From contig OZ024856.1 in the NCBI GenBank assembly GCA_964017155.1, forward strand, positions 43,100,921 through 43,164,920: a stretch of 64,000 nucleotides of DNA, read 5' to 3'. Of the stretch, positions 9,880-20,752 are shown piece after piece. Under the pieces are notes generated by a model. The model was not told the origin of the DNA. It did not search any database and saw nothing but the letters and a program-made list of their open reading frames with translations. The DNA comes from Oasisia sp. SBJ-2009. Taxonomy: Eukaryota > Annelida > Polychaeta > Sabellida > Siboglinidae. Position numbers and translations under genes: made by a program. Numbering within the stretch: the first letter of the stretch is position 1; each line of letters begins with the position of its first letter.

Positions 9880-11250
9880 TATAATGACATTAGGCAGACA
9901 ATTTCACTCAACATAAACTGCTCTTTTAAAAGTACACAATGACATAAACCTTAACATTGATAATGGCAAAGCTACTGCACTGACCCTGCTTGACCTATCC
10001 GCCGCTTTCGACACCATTGACCACGACATTCTCATTACACGCTTATCAACGTGGTACGGGATATCTGGCACAGCATTGAGCTGGTTTACTTCATACCTTA
10101 CTGACAGACGGCAAGCCATTAAAATAGGTAACTGCTTCTCAGACATGCTGCTCACCACTTGTGGTGTCCCCCAAGGTTCTGTTTTGGGTCCGTTGCTTTT
10201 CACTCTGTACACAACACCATTAAGCTCAGTTATCCAGAGTGACAAACTGGATCATCACCTTTACGCAGATGACACACAAATCTATGTTTCTCTGACCACA
10301 CCAGATATTTGTCGCTCCCTAAACCAGCTCAGGGATTGTCTCCAAGATGTCTCCCTCTGGATGAAAAATAGTAAATTAAAACTAAATGCAGATAAGACTG
10401 AATTTCTCATCATTGGTACCTCAACGCAGCGGGCAAAACTCAATGGCTTTTTCTCGACACATATTCTGAGTCAGAGTATCACACCAGCCGCCTCAGTTTT
10501 AAATCTCGGAGTAACGTTTGATGAAAACTTCAATTTCAAACAACATATCTCGAAAACATGCCGTTGCTTTTTCTCCATATCCGTGATCTTCGCCGTATCC
10601 GCCGGTTTTTATCACTGTCCGTTGCTAAAACCATCGCCACAGCTCTAGTAAGCAGCAGACTCGACTACTGCAATTCCCTCCTTTACAATTCCGCAAACAA
10701 GGACATAGCAAAACTTCAGCGTGTCCAAGATTGTTTAGCAAGGGTAGTCACGCGTTCTCCTCGTTTTTCTCGCTCAGTGCCGCTTCTAAACTCACTGCAT
10801 TGGCTACCTGTGCACTATCGCATCATTTTCAAAATGTGTACAATTGCCTATCAAGCACTCTCATCTACACAACCAGCATATCTAAATTCAATGCTAACTC
10901 CAACAAGAAATTCCAGACAGCTACGCTCAACCAGTAGTAAACCTCTTTACATCTCTCGGGTTAAAACGAAAGCCGGGACCCGAGCTTTCTCGGTTGCCGC
11001 ACCAACGGTGTGGAATTCGCTTCCTGCCAGTGTTAAATCACAAGGTAATATAGTTTCATTCCGCCGACATCTAAAAACCTATCTCTTTAATGCTGCCTAT
11101 ATCCTCCTTAGCCTCCTAGCTTTTCCTTCCATCCGTTGACGACTCACGCATTGCTTTCGATTATGAGATTGATTAATCCCCTGGTTTTGTCGCGCCACTG
11201 AGCTTGATTTTCGAGGATATTGGCGCAAAAAAAGTTACTATTATTATTAA
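9880..11250 (+). mobile_element. 5'-truncated LINE (Jockey/CR1-L2-like reverse transcriptase)
   Basis: Reverse-transcriptase motifs appear in order. FHST-stop-TALLKVHNDI near 9900 has one nonsense codon. LLDLSAAFDTIDHD is motif A, GVPQGSVLGPLLF is motif B, and HLYADDTQIYVSL is the catalytic YADD; LNADKTEFLIIG follows. A single-base slip near 10570 moves the frame to HIRDLRRIRRFLS..., which runs through SSRLDYCNSLLY, LHWLPV and WNSLP to a stop at 11137. The 3' end is ggcgc followed by an A-run and (ATT)n at about 11225-11250. It is truncated at the 5' end and decayed, and sits sense-oriented inside an intron of the chitin-binding gene. Confidence 0.9.
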
Positions 11251-11836
11251 TATGTAAAATATGTATTCTGATGCAATGCTATCTATATTATGAAATTATA
11301 TACATTTGTTTCATTCAATTGTTCACATATAAAAACTGTTTCCAGTGTATACGAATCCTGGAAGTGATTCTTAATCTAGTAGTTAGAATGTCATTTAAAA
11401 TATAGTTAATGGAGTTATCAAGTCTGCACATAAATATATACATCATATTCGTAGTACCTGACGGGCAGCATTGTATATCAAACCCAGTGCATAGCGGGCT
11501 GGTATTTTAAGGTGCTTACATACCAGTAAACAACTTAAAAATATTATGATATCCAATATGCAATATGTTTAATGTGGATTTCTTATAATTCCACAAGAGT
11601 TGTACTCCATACATGGGTAAGATATAAACGAATCAGTGTGGGTTTTACATCTATGGAGAACATACTACATTTTTGCAATGCAATATATCCTTGTATACAG
11701 AGTTCTACTTTGTCAATTAATGTGATGTTCATCCGAGAGATCACCTGACATATAGTTTCCGAGGTACTTTTATGTAGCTACAACAAGCAGCGTAACCAGT
11801 TTTAGTTTATAGTAAGGATAGAGCATCCTTTTTAGG
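11251..11836. other. Intron sequence, no feature seen
   Basis: AT-rich intronic DNA without a recognised element. Confidence 0.4.
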
Positions 11837-12040
11837 TCACATATGTAAATATTGTAACTGCACCCTTCTTAGCATTGTATTGTATTGGCACATTCCACAT
11901 TCGTCACATCCATGAAGTAGTTGGCATGATCCTGTCGATGAAGCTGATATCAAGAACAAGTCATCAGCACACATTACGTGATTAATACGATGACCATTCA
12001 TGCTACATACAACATTACACATTTTAATTTGTTCGACCAA
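11837..12040 (-). pseudogene. Relic of a second non-LTR reverse transcriptase
   Basis: The minus strand reads NGHRINHVMCADDLFLISAS followed by CQLLHGCDECG. This fits the [H/N]xMYADDLxLLSxS...LL..C..YG region that surrounds the RT catalytic motif in another LINE clade. The Tyr of YADD is now Cys. Only this short stretch is recognisable. Confidence 0.6.
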
Positions 12041-12334
12041 TCCAATTTATATTGAATAAGTAAGGGGATAGTATTCTCCCATGTCTAACAAAATGCGTTA
12101 TTTTAAATTAAATTGAAAGCACATTACCGCAACTTATATAAGTGGTCTGGTCGTAATAACAATATAATATTATTTGTATTCGTACAAGTTCTTACATTGT
12201 CTCACATTATTGGAAACTAACTACAAAGATACATCAAAACAAAAACATTGGTCAATATAATAATAATAATATGTTATTTGTTACGAAGAACACCACGTTG
12301 AATTAACAGTAAATGAGTATTGTTGTTTCGACAG

Positions 12335-12420
12335 TGCTGGCCATAAGAAGACTTGTACAGGGAGACAAACATGGGATGATGATATAAAAGCGTGCGTGGA
12401 CGATTCATCGACTTGTCCTG
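12335..12420 (+). CDS. Chitin-binding type-2 exon, second half of domain 1
   Basis: Acceptor ttgttgtttcgacag and donor GTATGT bound 86 nt. Joined in frame to the exon ending at 9094, it gives GAGHKKTCTGRQTWDDDIKAC then VDDSSTCP. This completes a CBM14 domain with the typical C-x-G-x2-xWDxxxxxC signature. It ends with CCT G| (phase 1), so it can join AA-TGC at 12858 to give GAA (Glu). The two halves of the domain are separated by a 3.24-kb intron that took up a LINE. Confidence 0.8.
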
Positions 12421-12739
12421 GTATGTGGTCAATTACTGTTTTCTATACGCCTTTCTTTTCATCTATAATTGAACAATGAAATAAGAGTAGAATCAAGACG
12501 AACAACCGTTCCAAACACGGTTATGCAGCACATGTTGGGGGACTATTTATATACGCTTTTGACAACGCTTCTAAAGATTAATTTGGCGTAATGTATGTCA
12601 AAATATTCCAACCACACATGTAGGTGTTACATTTACCTCTACCCATATTCACGTGTTATGTTGACTAACGGTTTGTTTCCATGAATTTTGTTAGCTGGAT
12701 GCAACTTTCATTGTTTTTCAATTTTCCATATATCTCTCT

Positions 12740-12802
<63 letters not shown>

Positions 12803-12857
12803 TTCATTATGAGTAGTCAGCTGATCGGGTCATATAGAAAAATAAGATTTCTTGAAG
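12421..12857. other. Intron with (CT)n tract
   Basis: 437-nt intron between chitin-binding exons. A long pure CT tract lies at about 12733-12798, near the expected 3' splice region, and could act as an unusually strong polypyrimidine tract. Several AGs follow it; only the one at 12856-12857 keeps phase with the upstream exon. Confidence 0.55.
12733..12798. repeat. (CT)n microsatellite
   Basis: About 30 CT units with minor TT or A interruptions, upstream of the third chitin-binding exon. Confidence 0.95.
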
Positions 12858-13064
12858 AATGCAACGGCAAGAAGAGATCAGTATGCGTGAGGTCATGCAC
12901 ACGTCGAAAGGATGGCGACTATCAGAGTTGTGAGAGCTGTCACAAGTTCATCATATGTGCATCAGGGAAAATCACCCACAGGCCTTGCGGAGGCACTGCT
13001 GTGTGGGATGATCACACGAAGAGATGCGAGTGGAAGTCGACAACCTGCAGGATTTGTGAAGATG
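12858..13064 (+). CDS. Chitin-binding type-2 exon, complete domain 2
   Basis: The frame encodes ECNGKKRSVCVRSCTRR, then KDGDYQSCESCHKFIICASG, then ITHRPCGGTAVWDDHTKRCEW, then KSTTCRICED. It parallels domain 1 residue by residue at the DGxYxxCxxC, C-x-G-x3-VWDxxxxRC and terminal Cys positions. The donor is GTAATA. The exon ends GAT G| (phase 1). The start is chosen at an AG (ttcttgaag) because it is the only nearby acceptor in phase with the exon ending at 12420; the frame itself is open further back, to 12809. The terminal G plus the AG that begins each micro-exon downstream gives GAG, so the protein would continue as CED-ESGKK.... Confidence 0.8.
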
Positions 13065-13227
13065 GTAATATGGGTTTTCATATTCCTCTTCATCCGTGGC
13101 CCGCTTACCCTACACCGCCCATTAGTTATTTTCAGATGGGCGATCTAACGTTCGTGATGCTAATTATAAATAATAAAATACGATATTTATATAGCATCAT
13201 AATCGCAAGTGCTCTATGACGCATTAC

Positions 13228-13267
<40 letters not shown>

Positions 13268-13301
13268 GTAATAGTAATAGTAATAGTAATAGTAATAGTA
13301 A

Positions 13302-13384
<83 letters not shown>

Positions 13385-13451
13385 ATAATAATAATAGTAA
13401 TAATAATAATAATAATAGTAATAATAGTAATAATAATAATAATAATAATAA
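13228..13451. repeat. (AAT)n/(AGT)n microsatellite, expanded LINE tail
   Basis: About 220 bp of AAT, mixed AATAGT, then pure AGT, then AAT triplets. On the minus strand it follows directly on the 3' end (ggcgttatataaatgc) of the LINE at 13452-15375, whose family normally ends in ATT repeats. It is therefore probably that tail, expanded. The homopolymer open frames (Tyr, Leu, Asn/Ser) across it are artefacts. Confidence 0.9.
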
Positions 13452-15375
13452 AAGCATTTATATAACGCCATAAATCCATGTTACCTTGTTCGAAGGCGCT
13501 GTTACAATAAATCATAGAAAGAAACTAAAAGTTAAAAATCATTAAAACATGGCATCAAATATCGAAATAAGTTATCATAAAAATACAGATACTTATAATT
13601 AAAGAAATATATTTATAATAATAATAATAAAACATAATAAATTATTATAAATGTAAAAGTACTAAAAGCAGCTCAGAATAATAAATAAATAAGTAAATCC
13701 CAAAAATCGGCAAATGTCCGTCAATGTTCATGAGTGAAAAGCTCTTTTGAATAAATCAGTTTTAAGGAGTCTTTTGAACTGGTATTGTGAATCACATGTT
13801 CGCATATTGCGTGGTAGATCGTTCCATAAGTGAGGAGCAGCGATTTAGAACGCTCGATCACCGAACTGGCGGATATGTGCCCTGTGTACAACCAGTAGGA
13901 ACTTTGATGACGATCGCAATGTTCCGATTAGCTGGTAGAACTCGAGCAGATCGGAGAGGTAGCTAGGCGCAAGTAGATGACTGGCTTTGTAAGTTGTTAG
14001 TATTATCTTGTACTTAATTCGGTATCGCAAGGGGAGCCAATGGAGAGTCTCGAACATTTTTGTTACGTGGTCGTAACGACTAGCTTTCACCACAACTCGA
14101 GCTGCTGCATTTTGTGCTCTCAGCAGTTTGTCTAGTAAGACGTCCGGTAAGCCGTAGAGAAGACTAGTCGAGTCGCGATATAACAAGAGCGTGGACCAAA
14201 CGTTCAGTGGCATGCTGTGTCAGGCAATCTCTTATGGCACGAATTCTATGTAGATGGTAGTAAGATGCCTGGCACAACTTCGACACTTGGGATTTCATAT
14301 TGAACGCACTGTCAAACATAATTCCCTGGTTGCGAGCGACAGTAGTTGGTTTGAGGATGCTGTCACCGATATCAACATCAGTCAGGTTATGCTTGCCAGC
14401 CGAACTTGGTGTTGTGATTACCAGTATTTCAGTCTTGCTGTCGTTAAGCTGAAGTCGCTGATGAGTCATCCATGCTTTCTATTCATCAATACATGCTTGT
14501 ATGCGTGCAAGTGCAATGGTCTCGTCATTAGTGTCCTTGATCTTAGACGAGACATACAATTGAGAGTCATCAGCAAAGAGGTGAAAGTCAAGACGGTGCC
14601 GCCTGATTATCTGCCCGATGGGTCCCATGTAGATTGTGAACAGAACTGGGCCAAGAACAGACCCTTGTGGCACTACTCCTTGGAGCAGCTCCAACGTGTC
14701 TCATTTGGTCTGGCCTAGGCAGATCGTTTGAATCCTTGAAGACAAGTATGACTCAAACCACTGATGCGCAACGTCTATGACACATATCCTCTTCATGCAA
14801 GCCAACAAGAGCGTATGTTATACGGTGTCAAAGTCGGCTGACAGATCGAGTCGGACCAGCCTGACACATCTCTTGTTGTCCAGGGCCATCAGGATGTCAT
14901 TCTGGATTCTCGTCAGCGCAGTTTCCGTACTGTGATTCGGCTTGTAGGCTTACTGGAATTGTTCATGCAAGTTCCCGGACGAGACGTGGTCGATCAGCAT
15001 CCTCAGCACAACCCTCTCTGTCAACTTTGAAATAAACGACAAATTGGAGATAGGGCGAAAGTTGTTCATGACATACTTGTCCAGGGAAGGTTTCTTCAGC
15101 AACGGCGTCACGAGCGCACTATTCATTGTTATTAGCACAATTCATGTTGACATAGAAAAGTTGAAAATATTTGTAATGGTTGGTAGGAGACAAGTTAAAT
15201 TTTCTTTCAGTAGCCAAGTCGGCACTGGATCAAGTGAGCACGATGTTGAGGGGATCTTGTTGATAAGTCGTTTTACTTCGTCTTTTGTTGCAGGCACGAA
15301 AACGCTCAGTTTATCGTCCACTGCTTCTGGATTACCCTGTAAAAAACTTATAAATATGCAGAAAACATACAATAT
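13452..15375 (-). mobile_element. Degenerate LINE (CR1/L2-like), antisense in intron
   Basis: Minus-strand RT fragments appear in order from 15372 down. These are [52 protein letters not shown] (motif A, followed by a stop), GVVPQGSVLGPVLFTIYMG (motif B), and FHLFADDSQLYVSS (catalytic motif with F for Y). LNDSKTEILVI and LHWLPLRYRIKYK follow. Several stops and frame changes break it. The 3' end at about 13452-13475 is GGCGTTATATAAATGC plus a triplet-repeat tail. It lies in the intron between the last chitin-binding exon and the first micro-exon. Confidence 0.85.
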
Positions 15376-15769
15376 TCAGTTACATTAATTTAAAAAAAAA
15401 ATACGGCGAAGTGTCGTAAATTGAATTAAACAGTAAAATTCAATTACATATCATTCATTATTTGATACAGCATTGTGTACAGACAACATTATATGCAAAA
15501 TGAGGTGCTTACGCTGTGTAGCAAAAGAAACAACGTAACACAAAACGGCTTAGAGGTACACAGTTATATATTCAAAATATTATATTTTACACATTTTTCC
15601 TCTTTGCGAACTGAAATACATTCCAAACAAATGTTCATTGTACAGAGGAAAACCAAAGACTATAAATATAAAGACAGCGGCGAATGGTAGTATCGGGCGA
15701 AATTTACCATTATCTGCATTACAGGTTTTTTTTCTTATACATTGTCACACTGTTAGCAGATTTGAAAGT
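15376..15769. other. Intron sequence before the array, no feature seen
   Basis: AT-rich sequence. A short plus-strand frame at 15475-15690 has no recognisable content. Confidence 0.4.
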
Positions 15770-15965
15770 CAAAACTTGTTGAGGATTTGTTTCAAATGTT
15801 ATTTTTCATAAAAACATAATTCAGGTTGTAGATGTTGTTAATGACTATTAATAAAAAAAAACACGGACAGTAATTTATATAATTTCGTTCGACAACATTC
15901 TAAAATGTTGTCTTACCAACGGATCTCTGCATTTAAAATGTACCATAAAGTTTTCATTCTTCTAG

Positions 15966-16001
15966 AGAGTGGAAAGAAGGAAACAGAAGCCAGCGGTGAA
16001 G
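15966..16001 (+). CDS. First micro-exon of the array (ESGKKETEASGE)
   Basis: Acceptor ttcattcttctag, 36 nt, donor GTAAGT. Read as G|AG AGT GGA AAG AAG GAA ACA GAA GCC AGC GGT GAA G| it encodes ESGKKETEASGE, entering and leaving in phase 1. Any number of such exons can therefore be joined or skipped without changing the frame. The other two frames hit stops in some copies: frame 1 has TGA in every AGTGAC copy, and frame 0 has TGA in the three VSGK copies. The phase-1 frame is open in all 87 copies seen. The segment is purine-rich (GAA/GGA runs), as in exonic splicing enhancers. This is the first copy downstream of the chitin-binding exon ending at 13064, which ends in the matching phase. Confidence 0.7.
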
Positions 16002-16864
16002 GTAAGTTAGAGAGGAGGATCACGTTGGAAAACATCTGGAGTTATTACTACATAATCTTTCTCATTCAAATCCAGTGCTAATTGTATAAGATACACATTG
16101 CTTTTGCTACATACATGCAATGGTTTGGCTTGGTATTTCTTAAATATTAACAAGTAATTTCATGCATTTATTTTATTTCAGCACGTTGTATCTATGTACA
16201 TCTTTTATTCTAGCGATATTGGTTTATGTATGGCACGTCAACATGCTGTTAAATTGAGGGTTTGTTAAAAAAAATTTGTTTCACGTAAACGTAACTCAGG
16301 TTGTAGATGTTGTTAATAACTGTTAATAAAAAATACGGACTGTAATTTAGATAATTTCGTTCGACAACATTCCAAAATGTTATGTCTTACTATCGGAACT
16401 TTGCATTTAAAATATCGTAACATAAAGTATTCATTCTTCTAGAGAGTGGAAAGAAGGAAACAGAAGCCAGCGGCGAAGGTAAGTTAGGGAGAAATTCAAA
16501 TCCAGTGCTAAGTGTATAATATATGTATTGTTTTTCCTACATACATGCAATAGCTTGGTATTCCCTAAATATTAACAAGTAATTTCATGCATTTTTTTTA
16601 TAACAGCAAGTTGTATCTATACAACTGTTTTATTCTAGCGACTTTGCTTTATGTATGGCGCGACAACATGCAGTTAAATTGAGGATTTGTTTTAAATGTT
16701 TTTCACGTAAACGTAATTCAGGTTGTAGATGATGCTAATGACTGTTAATAAAAAATACGGACTTTAATTTAGATAATTTCGTTCGACAACATTCTAAAAT
16801 GTTATGTCTTACTATCGGAACTTTGCATTTAAACTATCGTAACATAAAGTATTCATTCTTCTAG

Positions 16865-16899
16865 AGAGTGGAAAGAAAGAAACAGGAACCAGCGGCGAA
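16865..16899 (+). pseudogene. Micro-exon copy with deleted donor
   Basis: The acceptor and exon body are intact, but the sequence passes from gcggcgaa straight into agagtctttcg, which is normally internal intron. About 70 bp including the GTAAGT donor is missing. It probably cannot be spliced as the other copies are. Confidence 0.8.
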
Positions 16900-18106
16900 A
16901 GAGTCTTTCGTAATCCAAATTCAACACACATGCAACAGTTTGGTATTTCCACAATATTAACAAGTAATTTCAAGCATGTATTTTATATTTTAGCACGTTC
17001 TATCTATATAAATGTTTTATTCTCGCCATATTGCTTTATGTATGGCGCGACAACATGCACTTAAACTGAGGATTTGGTTGAAATGTAATTTTTCACGTAA
17101 ATATAATTCAGGTTGTAGATGTTATTAGAGACTGTTAATAAAAAATACGGACAGTAATTCAGATAATTTCGTTCGGCAACATTCTAAAATGTTTTTTCTT
17201 AACAAAGGAACTCTGCATTTAAACTGTCGTAACATAAGTATCTATTCTTCTAGAGAGTGGAAAGAAGGAAACAGGAGCCAGTGACGAAGGTAAGTTAGGG
17301 AGGAGGATCTCGTTGGAAAAAATATCGTGTTATTACTATAGACTCTTTCGTTATTCAAATTCAATGCTAACTGCATAACACGTACCGTGCCTTTGCTATA
17401 TACATGCAATCAGTTTGTATTTCCTCAATATTAACAAGTAATTTCCTACATTTTTTTTCTTCAGCACATTGTATCTATATAACTGTTTTATTCTAGCGAT
17501 AACACTTTATGTATGGCGCGAAAACATGCAGTTAAATTGAGGATTTATTTTTTAAACAAATTCACGTAATCGTAATTCAGGTACTACATGTTGTAAATGA
17601 CAGCTAATAAAAAATACGGAGTGTAATTTATATATTTCGTTCGATAGCATTCTAAAATGTGATGTCTTACTATCGGAACTTTGCATTTAAAATATCGTAA
17701 CATAAAGTATTCATTCTTCTAGAGAGTGGAAATAAAGAAACAGCAGCCAGCGGCGAAGGTAAGTTAGGGAGGAGGATCACTTTGGAAAACATACTCGTTT
17801 TATTATTATGGCCTCTTTCGTAATTCAAATTCAACACACATGCAACAGTTTGGTATTTCCACAATATTAACAAGTAATTTCAAGCATGTATTTTATATTT
17901 CAGCACGTTCTATCTATATAACTGTTTTATTCTCGCCATATTGCTTAATGTATGGCGCGACAACATGCATTTAAACTGAGGATTTGGTTGAAATGTAATT
18001 TTTCACGTAAATATAATTCAGGTTGTAGATGTTATTAGAGACTGTTAATAAAAAATACGGACAGTAATTTAGATAATTTCGTTCGGCAACATTCTAAAAT
18101 GTTTTT

Positions 18107-18298
18107 ATACCCTGCTGATGCTTCTACTGGCAGAGACCTGAGCTTGTTTGCTATACAATAAATAGATAAGATTTATTATTGTGGTAAAGGTCATTTAATA
18201 AATTATCCAGGATGTATACAAATTTCTCAAGACAATATACATTTACTAAATGACAATATTTAGCAAAGGTGGGGTGTTTTAAACAAACTTTCCCCACC
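18107..18298 (-). repeat. Split direct repeat B2 (element 3' end)
   Basis: Direct copy of 18747-18938, starting ataccctgctgatgc and ending in cttt-cccca-cc. It forms the left boundary of the retrotransposon against the array. Confidence 0.85.
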
Positions 18299-18554
18299 AC
18301 AGGTACAAATAAAGAACAAGAAATATAAGCAAAGGTAGCGATGGCAGCAGTCAACGCATTAGTACATAATACATCATAGATGTAGAGTAAGTCTAAGCTG
18401 ATCGAACAAATCAAAGTGCAAACTATCTATAGTACATAACATAAATCGAATGTACATAAATCAATAGTAAGGCGTAGTACATAGTGTAATCAAACTTTTA
18501 AAAAGTGTACATACAAAGGAGCGAGACGGTGGTAGCCAAAGGGAGGATGGTGGG
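18299..18554. other. Retrotransposon segment between repeats A2 and B2
   Basis: 256 bp unique to this position in the element; no coding signal. Confidence 0.5.
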
Positions 18555-18746
18555 GTTACAAATCGATCTTCCTTTTGTGCTGCGAAATTGGTGAACGCGT
18601 AAATCCAAATTTCCAACACAAAAGGGGCGAGCCTCGTTCTGAGCTAATGCACGGGCTATGACACGCGGAATACGCACCATTCACGGACTACGTATCCGCA
18701 TCACATTGTATAAATCTTATTTTAACATGTGTAAAAATATTCATTT
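18555..18746 (-). repeat. Split direct repeat A2
   Basis: Direct copy of 24803-24999, apart from a 5-bp indel and a few substitutions. It abuts repeat B1 at 18747. Confidence 0.85.
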
Positions 18747-18938
18747 ATACCCTGCTGATGCTTCTACTGGCAGAGACCTGAGCTTGTTTGCTATACAATA
18801 AATATACAAGATTTCTTATTGTGGTAAAGGTCATTTAATAAATTATCCAGGATGTATACAAATTTCTCAAGACAATATACATTTAGTAAATGACAATATT
18901 TAGCAAAGGTGGGGTGTTTAAACAAACTTTCCCCAACC
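18747..18938 (-). repeat. Split direct repeat B1
   Basis: Nearly identical to 18107-18298. It lies immediately downstream, in the element's sense, of the recombinase region. Confidence 0.85.
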
Positions 18939-19009
18939 GGCCTCCTGTAATAGAGGCCCCACCCCAGGGCTCTGCCAGTGAAAATGAATGTAACAAACCC
19001 AATAGAAAC

Positions 19010-19440
19010 CAGGTTGTCAGTCATGCTGAAACAACACATAACGAACCACTAAGTGCAAATAACAGCTGGAGTGCATGCGAGATAGGTTAACGCAATTGTC
19101 AGTCATGCTGCAACAACGGAATAATGTTTGTCCACAGGTTAATTAGGTGTCAGTCATACTGCAACGGAGATAACAGTACCTGTATAGTATGGACAGGTGC
19201 GAACAAAAGCACTAAGTGAACAAGAATGTAATTCTTTGAGTCAGGGTGGGTCTAGCCATGCTCCATATGCCCTGTGGACTAACGCGAATGCCAGTCATGC
19301 TGAAGCATTGTCAATTGACGTAGGTATGTAATACATCTGAATGGAAACCAAAGTAACCAATCGCGGAAAAGGAACCAAAGTCAGCTAGGTGCAGACGGGA
19401 CCTGTCGGATGTGATGGGTGTCAGTCATGCTGCACCACCC
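19010..19440. repeat. Spaced cagtcatgctg repeats
   Basis: The motif (g)(t/c)cagtcatgctgcaac recurs, with substitutions, near 19016, 19098, 19148, 19290 and 19408, separated by dissimilar sequence. They lie between the recombinase stop and repeat B1. They may be binding or packaging sites of the retrotransposon; this is inference. Confidence 0.5.
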
Positions 19441-19459
19441 ATGTGTAAGTAGGGCACAT

Positions 19460-20384
19460 TTACCGCAGGGACAGTTGGAGCATTGGAATGCGAATGTAGC
19501 GTTTGAATGCAGTCGATTTCCATCGACCCATTGTTTGAATTTGGGTTTCGCTCAAACCCGAATCTGCTGCCGCAGTAGCAGCACCGATTCGGAAGCTGTG
19601 ACCCTTGTATTTGTCTGGGTCCAGCCAGGCATATGTTAAAGTTTTAGTTAAGTGTTCGCAGAAAAGTTGCGCGAAACTGGGGAAGCATTAGCAAATGCAT
19701 AAAGAGGACCGTGGGCTGTACCTCGAACCTGCAGGAAACGAGAAAGAGCAAGTACTGGGCAGTATTTGTCATGTGTACGGGACATAGACAAAGTGACTGG
19801 TCGGCCAGATGTATTGTGTTTAAAGTGACACATCACGAGTGTCAAGGAAGAATGTGAAATGGTGACATCTGACACCTGTATAACAGATTCATGCCGTGCT
19901 TTGGAATGACCCGTTAAGTGAACAGTGATTTCCCCTATCCGTAAGAAAGCATGAAAACACAAAAGAAACATGCTTTGGAGCATGCAGCGGACATAGTGAG
20001 ATGAAACAATAAAGGGATGGCGTCGACAATCTGATGCAGGACTGTTGGGGTAATAGGTAACCGGGTGTCAGGTTTTGCGGCCAGTTTCTGGGCTCCAGCT
20101 AATCATTTCTTCACCACAAAATGCTGAATTGGGTCCGCCATATCGGCCAGTTTGTGTGCATAGGACAAAGCTGACATATAAGTCATTAGTGTAGCAGGAG
20201 CATAATTCTGCGAGAACAGGTGCGCTATAAATGCCGATAGAGCACCGATGGAGGCTGGGAACACAGACGAAGCAGGAAAATGTGTCGTGCTAAAGGCAGT
20301 AAATACAGCGACAGCATGTTTATATGCATGCTGTGTGCCCTCTGTCAGGGCTGCATTGAGCAGACGCAACATCACTGGAGCCAA
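19460..20384 (-). pseudogene. Tyrosine recombinase (YR) of the retrotransposon
   Basis: The N-terminal core-binding part reads TEGTQHAYKHAVAVF...YAPATLMTYMSALSYAHKL, up to KK-TGA near 20103. The catalytic part follows: FHAFLRIGEIT carries the first Arg, and GHSFRIGAATAAADSGL carries His-x-x-Arg. GRWKSTAFKRYIRIP carries the nucleophile Tyr. It ends at a TAA at 19460-19462. The catalytic tetrad residues that I can see are kept. One in-frame TGA near 20103 and single-base slips near 20000 and 19650 break the frame. In this class the enzyme integrates the circular DNA copy. Confidence 0.85.
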
Positions 20385-20752
20385 GGTAGAATTTCCTGTG
20401 GGATCGGGTCTGGTCGCGAGTGAAGCCAGGGCGCCGCCTGGCGCGCTGCGAACTCCTGAAAGCGAGACAGGCGGTCAGCAATGACATTCGTCTGACCAGG
20501 AATGTGTTTTGCCTTGAAATAAACATTAAACTTCAAGGCCGTAACAACAAGTCGTCTGAGCAAACGCATGAGGTGATGATTTCTTGCCGATTGTTTATTT
20601 ATCACCTCTACCACAGCTTGGTTGTCAGTAAGGAATAAGACGGAGTGGTTAGCAAAAGACTGTCCCCACAACTCCAGGGCGGCGACAATGGGGTAAAGTT
20701 CCAAAACTGCAATGTTGTAGTCTTGCCAAATATCTGGAAACTTACCATTGAA
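20372..20752 (-). pseudogene. RNase H region of the retrotransposon
   Basis: The frame reads LELYPIVAALELWGQ, then VLFLTDNQAVVEVINKQSA (Asp and Asn at the active-site strand), then FKAKHIPGQTNVIADRLSR. The HIPG-x-N-x-x-AD-x-LSR tail is typical of RNase H in DIRS-class pol. It is one frame off the RT segment upstream and overlaps the recombinase start slightly. Confidence 0.8.

Larger units (their letters stand above)
15770..18106 (+). repeat. Micro-exon tandem array, block 1 (5 exons)
   Basis: Diverged leading edge of the array; homology to the unit begins near 15770. The 36-nt exons start at 15966, 16443, 16865, 17254 and 17723. Peptides are ESGKKETEASGE (first two), ESGKKETGTSGE, ESGKKETGASDE and ESGNKETAASGE. 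These copies differ more from one another than those further right, as expected at an array edge. The third copy has lost its donor. The block is cut by the retrotransposon at about 18107. Confidence 0.85.

Noticed and set aside
13214..13515. Poly-Tyr, poly-Leu and poly-Asn/Ser open frames
   Set aside because: Translations of the AAT/AGT microsatellite; no codon-level signal beyond the repeat.
14254..14718. 154-codon plus-strand frame over the antisense LINE
   Set aside because: It is the complement of clear RT motifs (FADD, PQGSVLGP) on the minus strand and has no recognisable content.
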